Shown here: positions 61,949 to 64,000 of the stretch, piece by piece
Numbering within the stretch: position 1 is the stretch's first letter
Layout: each line of letters opens with the position of its first letter
NCBI RefSeq assembly: GCF_021730615.1
Contig: NZ_JAJLMN010000001.1
Coordinates: 1,860,501 to 1,924,500, forward strand
Direction of reading: 5' to 3'
Length of the DNA: 64,000 nt
Source: Lichenibacterium dinghuense
Lineage (GTDB): Bacteria; Pseudomonadota; Alphaproteobacteria; Rhizobiales; Beijerinckiaceae
Position numbers and translations under genes: made by a program
Notes under the pieces: generated by a model
What the model saw: only the letters and a program-made list of their open reading frames with translations
What the model was told of the DNA's origin: nothing
Databases searched by the model: none

Positions 61949-62479
61949 TCAGCTCCCGGTGTAGGAGATCGAGGCGACCGAGCGCGGGCTCATGTAGAGG
62001 GCGCTCGACATCGCGATCGGCCCCGTGAGCTTGTAGCCGATGGCCGGGGTGAAGCTGTAGGTCACGCGCGCGAGCACGACCGAGGCGTTGGGCAGGCAGA
62101 TCCCCGCGGGCAGGACGGCGACGGAGCCCGCCGCCAGGGCCGCGCCGTTCAGGGCCTTGCTCCAGGTGACCGTGGCCACGCCGGCCGCCGACACCTTGAA
62201 CTGGGTCAGCACGATGCTGAGCGCGGAAGCGTCGAACGGCGCCATGACCTGGGCCGAGGCGTTGAGCACGGTGGACACGTCGCCGCCGCTCATCGTCGAA
62301 TATTGCGTCGTCAGATCCGCGACGGTCCGGGCCGTCAGCGTCGTCTTGCGGTAGGCCGAGGTCGCCTCCGCCACCTGGTATCCGACGAGCACGATCACGA
62401 GCAGGATGGGGAGGACCAGCGAGAACTCGACGGCGCTGACGCCGCGGCGGTCGGCGCGGAAGCGGCGGAGCGCGCTCAC
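61949..62479 (-). CDS. TadE-like pseudopilin
   Basis: 176 residues starting with GTG 62479, which overlaps the upstream TadE-like gene by four bases. RFRADRRGVSAVEFSLVLPI is the TadE hallmark with conserved Gly and Glu in the N-terminal hydrophobic helix. The remainder is a periplasmic domain with one Cys. Confidence 0.8.
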   Translation of the reverse strand: MSALRRFRADRRGVSAVEFSLVLPILLVIVLVGYQVAEATSAYRKTTLTARTVADLTTQYSTMSGGDVSTVLNASAQVMAPFDASALSIVLTQFKVSAAGVATVTWSKALNGAALAAGSVAVLPAGICLPNASVVLARVTYSFTPAIGYKLTGPIAMSSALYMSPRSVASISYTGS

Positions 62480-63081
62480 TGATAAGGCTCGTTCTTGATG
62501 ACCGCGGTCGCGAGCAGCAGGCGCGTGTTCCCCCTCTGATTGACGATGTTGAAGCCGAGAGCCCCCACCACGGGCAGGAGGTACATCACCCGGAGGACGA
62601 CGATGCTGTTCGCGCCTCCGAGGTTGTAGGCCCACTGGTTGGTCACGTTGCCTTTGGCGTCGTAGGTGATCGTCGGCGCCGAAGTGTTCGAGCCCGAGAA
62701 GGTCGTGTACACCTGAGCGTCGACCATGACCCGCGAGCAGGACAGGATCGAGGGCAGGTTGCTGCAGAGGGCGGACAGGAACTGCGCCTGGGTCAGGCCG
62801 GCCGTCTGGGCGGAGCCGATGAGGACCGACCGCGACGTCTTCTCCGTGGCGACCTCGAGGGCGGACTGGGACAGGTAGACCAGGCCGAGCTGCAGCGCCG
62901 CGACCAGCAGCGCGATCAGGGGGGCGGCCACCAACGCGGTTTCGACCGCCGCCGCGCCAGAGCGATCGCGCCGGAAGCGACGCGCGAAGCCGCCGAGCCA
63001 TCCGGCGCCGGTGCAGATTCCGTAGGGGAAGCTGAGCTTTGGGAACGAAGCCATCGAGAATTCGCGGTGGTTGCCCGACAA
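62476..63081 (-). CDS. TadE-like pseudopilin
   Basis: 201 residues (or 192 from ATG 63054). RRDRSGAAAVETALVAAPLI is the TadE N-terminal motif, followed by a periplasmic domain with Cys in LCSNLPSILSCSRVM. First gene of a three-gene unit with the other TadE-like and TadG-like genes. The tad ATPase and platform genes are not in the window. Confidence 0.8.
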   Translation of the reverse strand: MSGNHREFSMASFPKLSFPYGICTGAGWLGGFARRFRRDRSGAAAVETALVAAPLIALLVAALQLGLVYLSQSALEVATEKTSRSVLIGSAQTAGLTQAQFLSALCSNLPSILSCSRVMVDAQVYTTFSGSNTSAPTITYDAKGNVTNQWAYNLGGANSIVVLRVMYLLPVVGALGFNIVNQRGNTRLLLATAVIKNEPYQ

Positions 63082-63261
63082 CTATCTCGCCGATCTTCGT
63101 TCAACAAACATGCACCCGCCTCAAAGACGGGCGGAACTTGCGTCCGTCCTTAATGAAGTCTGACGACGACAGGCTCGACCGTGGCGATCCGTCGTTTCGC
63201 CTCGCCCGCGCGGCGGGGTCCAGCCGCGCAGGAGCATCGCCCGATCTCCGTGGGGATCGCG

Positions 63262-63474
63262 TCAGCCCTTCTTGAGCTCCTCCGGCTTGTGCACGGCCTC
63301 CTTGCCGGACTTGTCGCTCTTCACCACCACCTGCGGCTCGTCCTCGGTGGCCTTCGCGGTATGGCCTTTGATCTTGGTCGTCGAGGTGACGATCTTCTCG
63401 ACCGTGCCGTGGGTCTCGCCCCCCGCGGTGTCCCACTTCACCTCGTCACCCTTCTTCGGCAGCTTCGTCGTCAT
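63262..63474 (-). CDS. DUF2945 (HVA1) family small protein
   Basis: 70 residues: KKGDEVKWDTAGGETHGTVE and HKPEELKKG at the ends, the signature of the DUF2945 hypervirulence-associated family, a small SH3-like beta fold. Function unknown. It ends at 63262 and is followed by the tad genes on the same strand. Confidence 0.8.
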   Translation of the reverse strand: MTTKLPKKGDEVKWDTAGGETHGTVEKIVTSTTKIKGHTAKATEDEPQVVVKSDKSGKEAVHKPEELKKG

Positions 63475-63497
63475 GCGCCTTCCCCGGTTGCGGCGCG

Positions 63498-64000
63498 TCA
63501 ACGCGGCGGGGCGGCGTCGGGTCCCGGCGGGCGGGCGGGCAGCGTCACGGTCCAGGCGTCGTCGGTGTCGTCGTCGGCCCGCGACGGGTTGATGACGATC
63601 CGGACCGCAGCGCCGCGGTCGATGGCGCGCGCCGGCTCGGCCCAGGGCAGGCGCGGATAGGGGAGCTTGATCCAGGGGTCGACCGCGGCGAGCATCAGCG
63701 CCACGCCGACCAGCCCGGCCAGCGACGACGGGCGGAGCCGCAGGAGGCACAGCGCCAGCGTCCACAGCACGACGAGGCGGGGGCCGTAGAAGTAGCGCTC
63801 CGCCGATCCTGGGGCGTCGAAGTAGGCGTTGGCGTCGATGAAGCGCAGAAAGGTCGCGAGCAGGCCGAGGCCCGCGAAGAGGTAGAGCCGGGCGGCGAGC
63901 CGCGGGACCGAGCAGGCCGCCACCGCGGCCGCCACGGCCAGCGCCGCGGCGGCGCGGACGTGGGCGGGCCGCAGGGTGCGCCCGGCATGGGCCGCTTGGC
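63498..64000 (-). CDS. Membrane protein, unknown (N-terminus beyond window)
   Basis: Open from the window edge to 63498, at least 167 codons. Hydrophobic helices are seen around RLYLFAGLGLLATFLRFI, VVLWTLALCLLRL and GLVGVALMLAAVDPWIKL, and a soluble tail follows with RIVINPSRADDDTDDAW. An internal GTG at 63935 might serve as a start, but no stop separates it from the edge. No family recognised. Confidence 0.5.
   Translation of the reverse strand, partial: QAAHAGRTLRPAHVRAAAALAVAAAVAACSVPRLAARLYLFAGLGLLATFLRFIDANAYFDAPGSAERYFYGPRLVVLWTLALCLLRLRPSSLAGLVGVALMLAAVDPWIKLPYPRLPWAEPARAIDRGAAVRIVINPSRADDDTDDAWTVTLPARPPGPDAAPPR

Overview
The window is a very GC-rich chromosomal segment from an alphaproteobacterium, most likely a Rhizobiales member near Methylobacteriaceae, Beijerinckiaceae or Lichenibacteriaceae. 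Three things point there: magnesium-chelatase genes bchI, bchD and bchO of aerobic anoxygenic phototrophs; a small DUF1127 gene and tad pilus pseudopilin genes typical of Rhizobiales; and palindromic repeats built on GTCATCCCGG or GTCATCGCG sequences of the kind common in alphaproteobacteria. No rRNA, tRNA, CRISPR array, phage or intact insertion sequence was seen. The taxonomic call is inference from gene content.

Layout. Positions 1-6.6 kb: a cation/proton antiporter cut by the edge, a family-4-type uracil-DNA glycosylase, ETF-ubiquinone oxidoreductase, a nucleotidyltransferase/HEPN pair and an MFS permease. 6.7-12.1 kb: an unrecognised two-gene unit, then a FUSC/DUF1656/HlyD efflux operon and a TetR regulator divergent from a flavin monooxygenase. 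13.8-24.3 kb: sugar kinase, UbiH-type hydroxylase, FtsI-type transpeptidase, XerC-type recombinase, small unknown genes, a DHH phosphoesterase and an orphan solute-binding protein. 24.5-29.9 kb: an SCO copper protein, a microbial-rhodopsin homologue without the retinal lysine, a DapA-family aldolase, a membrane GT-C-like protein and HrcA. 30-39.6 kb: an Old Yellow Enzyme with an ArsR regulator, DinB, a PIN protein, a diguanylate cyclase behind a structured leader, and a putative sugar/aromatic catabolic cluster.

41-51.4 kb is a selenium-dependent formate dehydrogenase locus. The FdnG-type catalytic subunit is read through an in-frame UGA (codon 200), followed by a hairpin with the bulged U and loop GU at the positions of the Escherichia coli SECIS. 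The iron-sulfur and cytochrome b subunits follow, and a strong terminator ends that unit. A second unit carries fdhE, selA, a Sel1-repeat gene, selB and a 29-codon membrane ORF. The Sec tRNA and selD are not in the window, so they must lie elsewhere.

52-64 kb holds an atypical SDR, a GH15 glucosidase, a Gfo/Idh/MocA oxidoreductase, the bchI-bchD-bchO operon (bchD broken into two frames), three tad-type pilus genes, a DUF2945 gene and a partial membrane protein.

Most notable points: (1) the lysine-less rhodopsin homologue at 25355-26167; (2) a pseudoknot-like leader RNA before the diguanylate cyclase (34507-34606) that can also pair with the sequence next to the start codon; (3) two tiny single-pass membrane ORFs in the Sec/formate dehydrogenase locus; (4) the split bchD; (5) long inverted-repeat elements that sit between convergent genes at three separate places.
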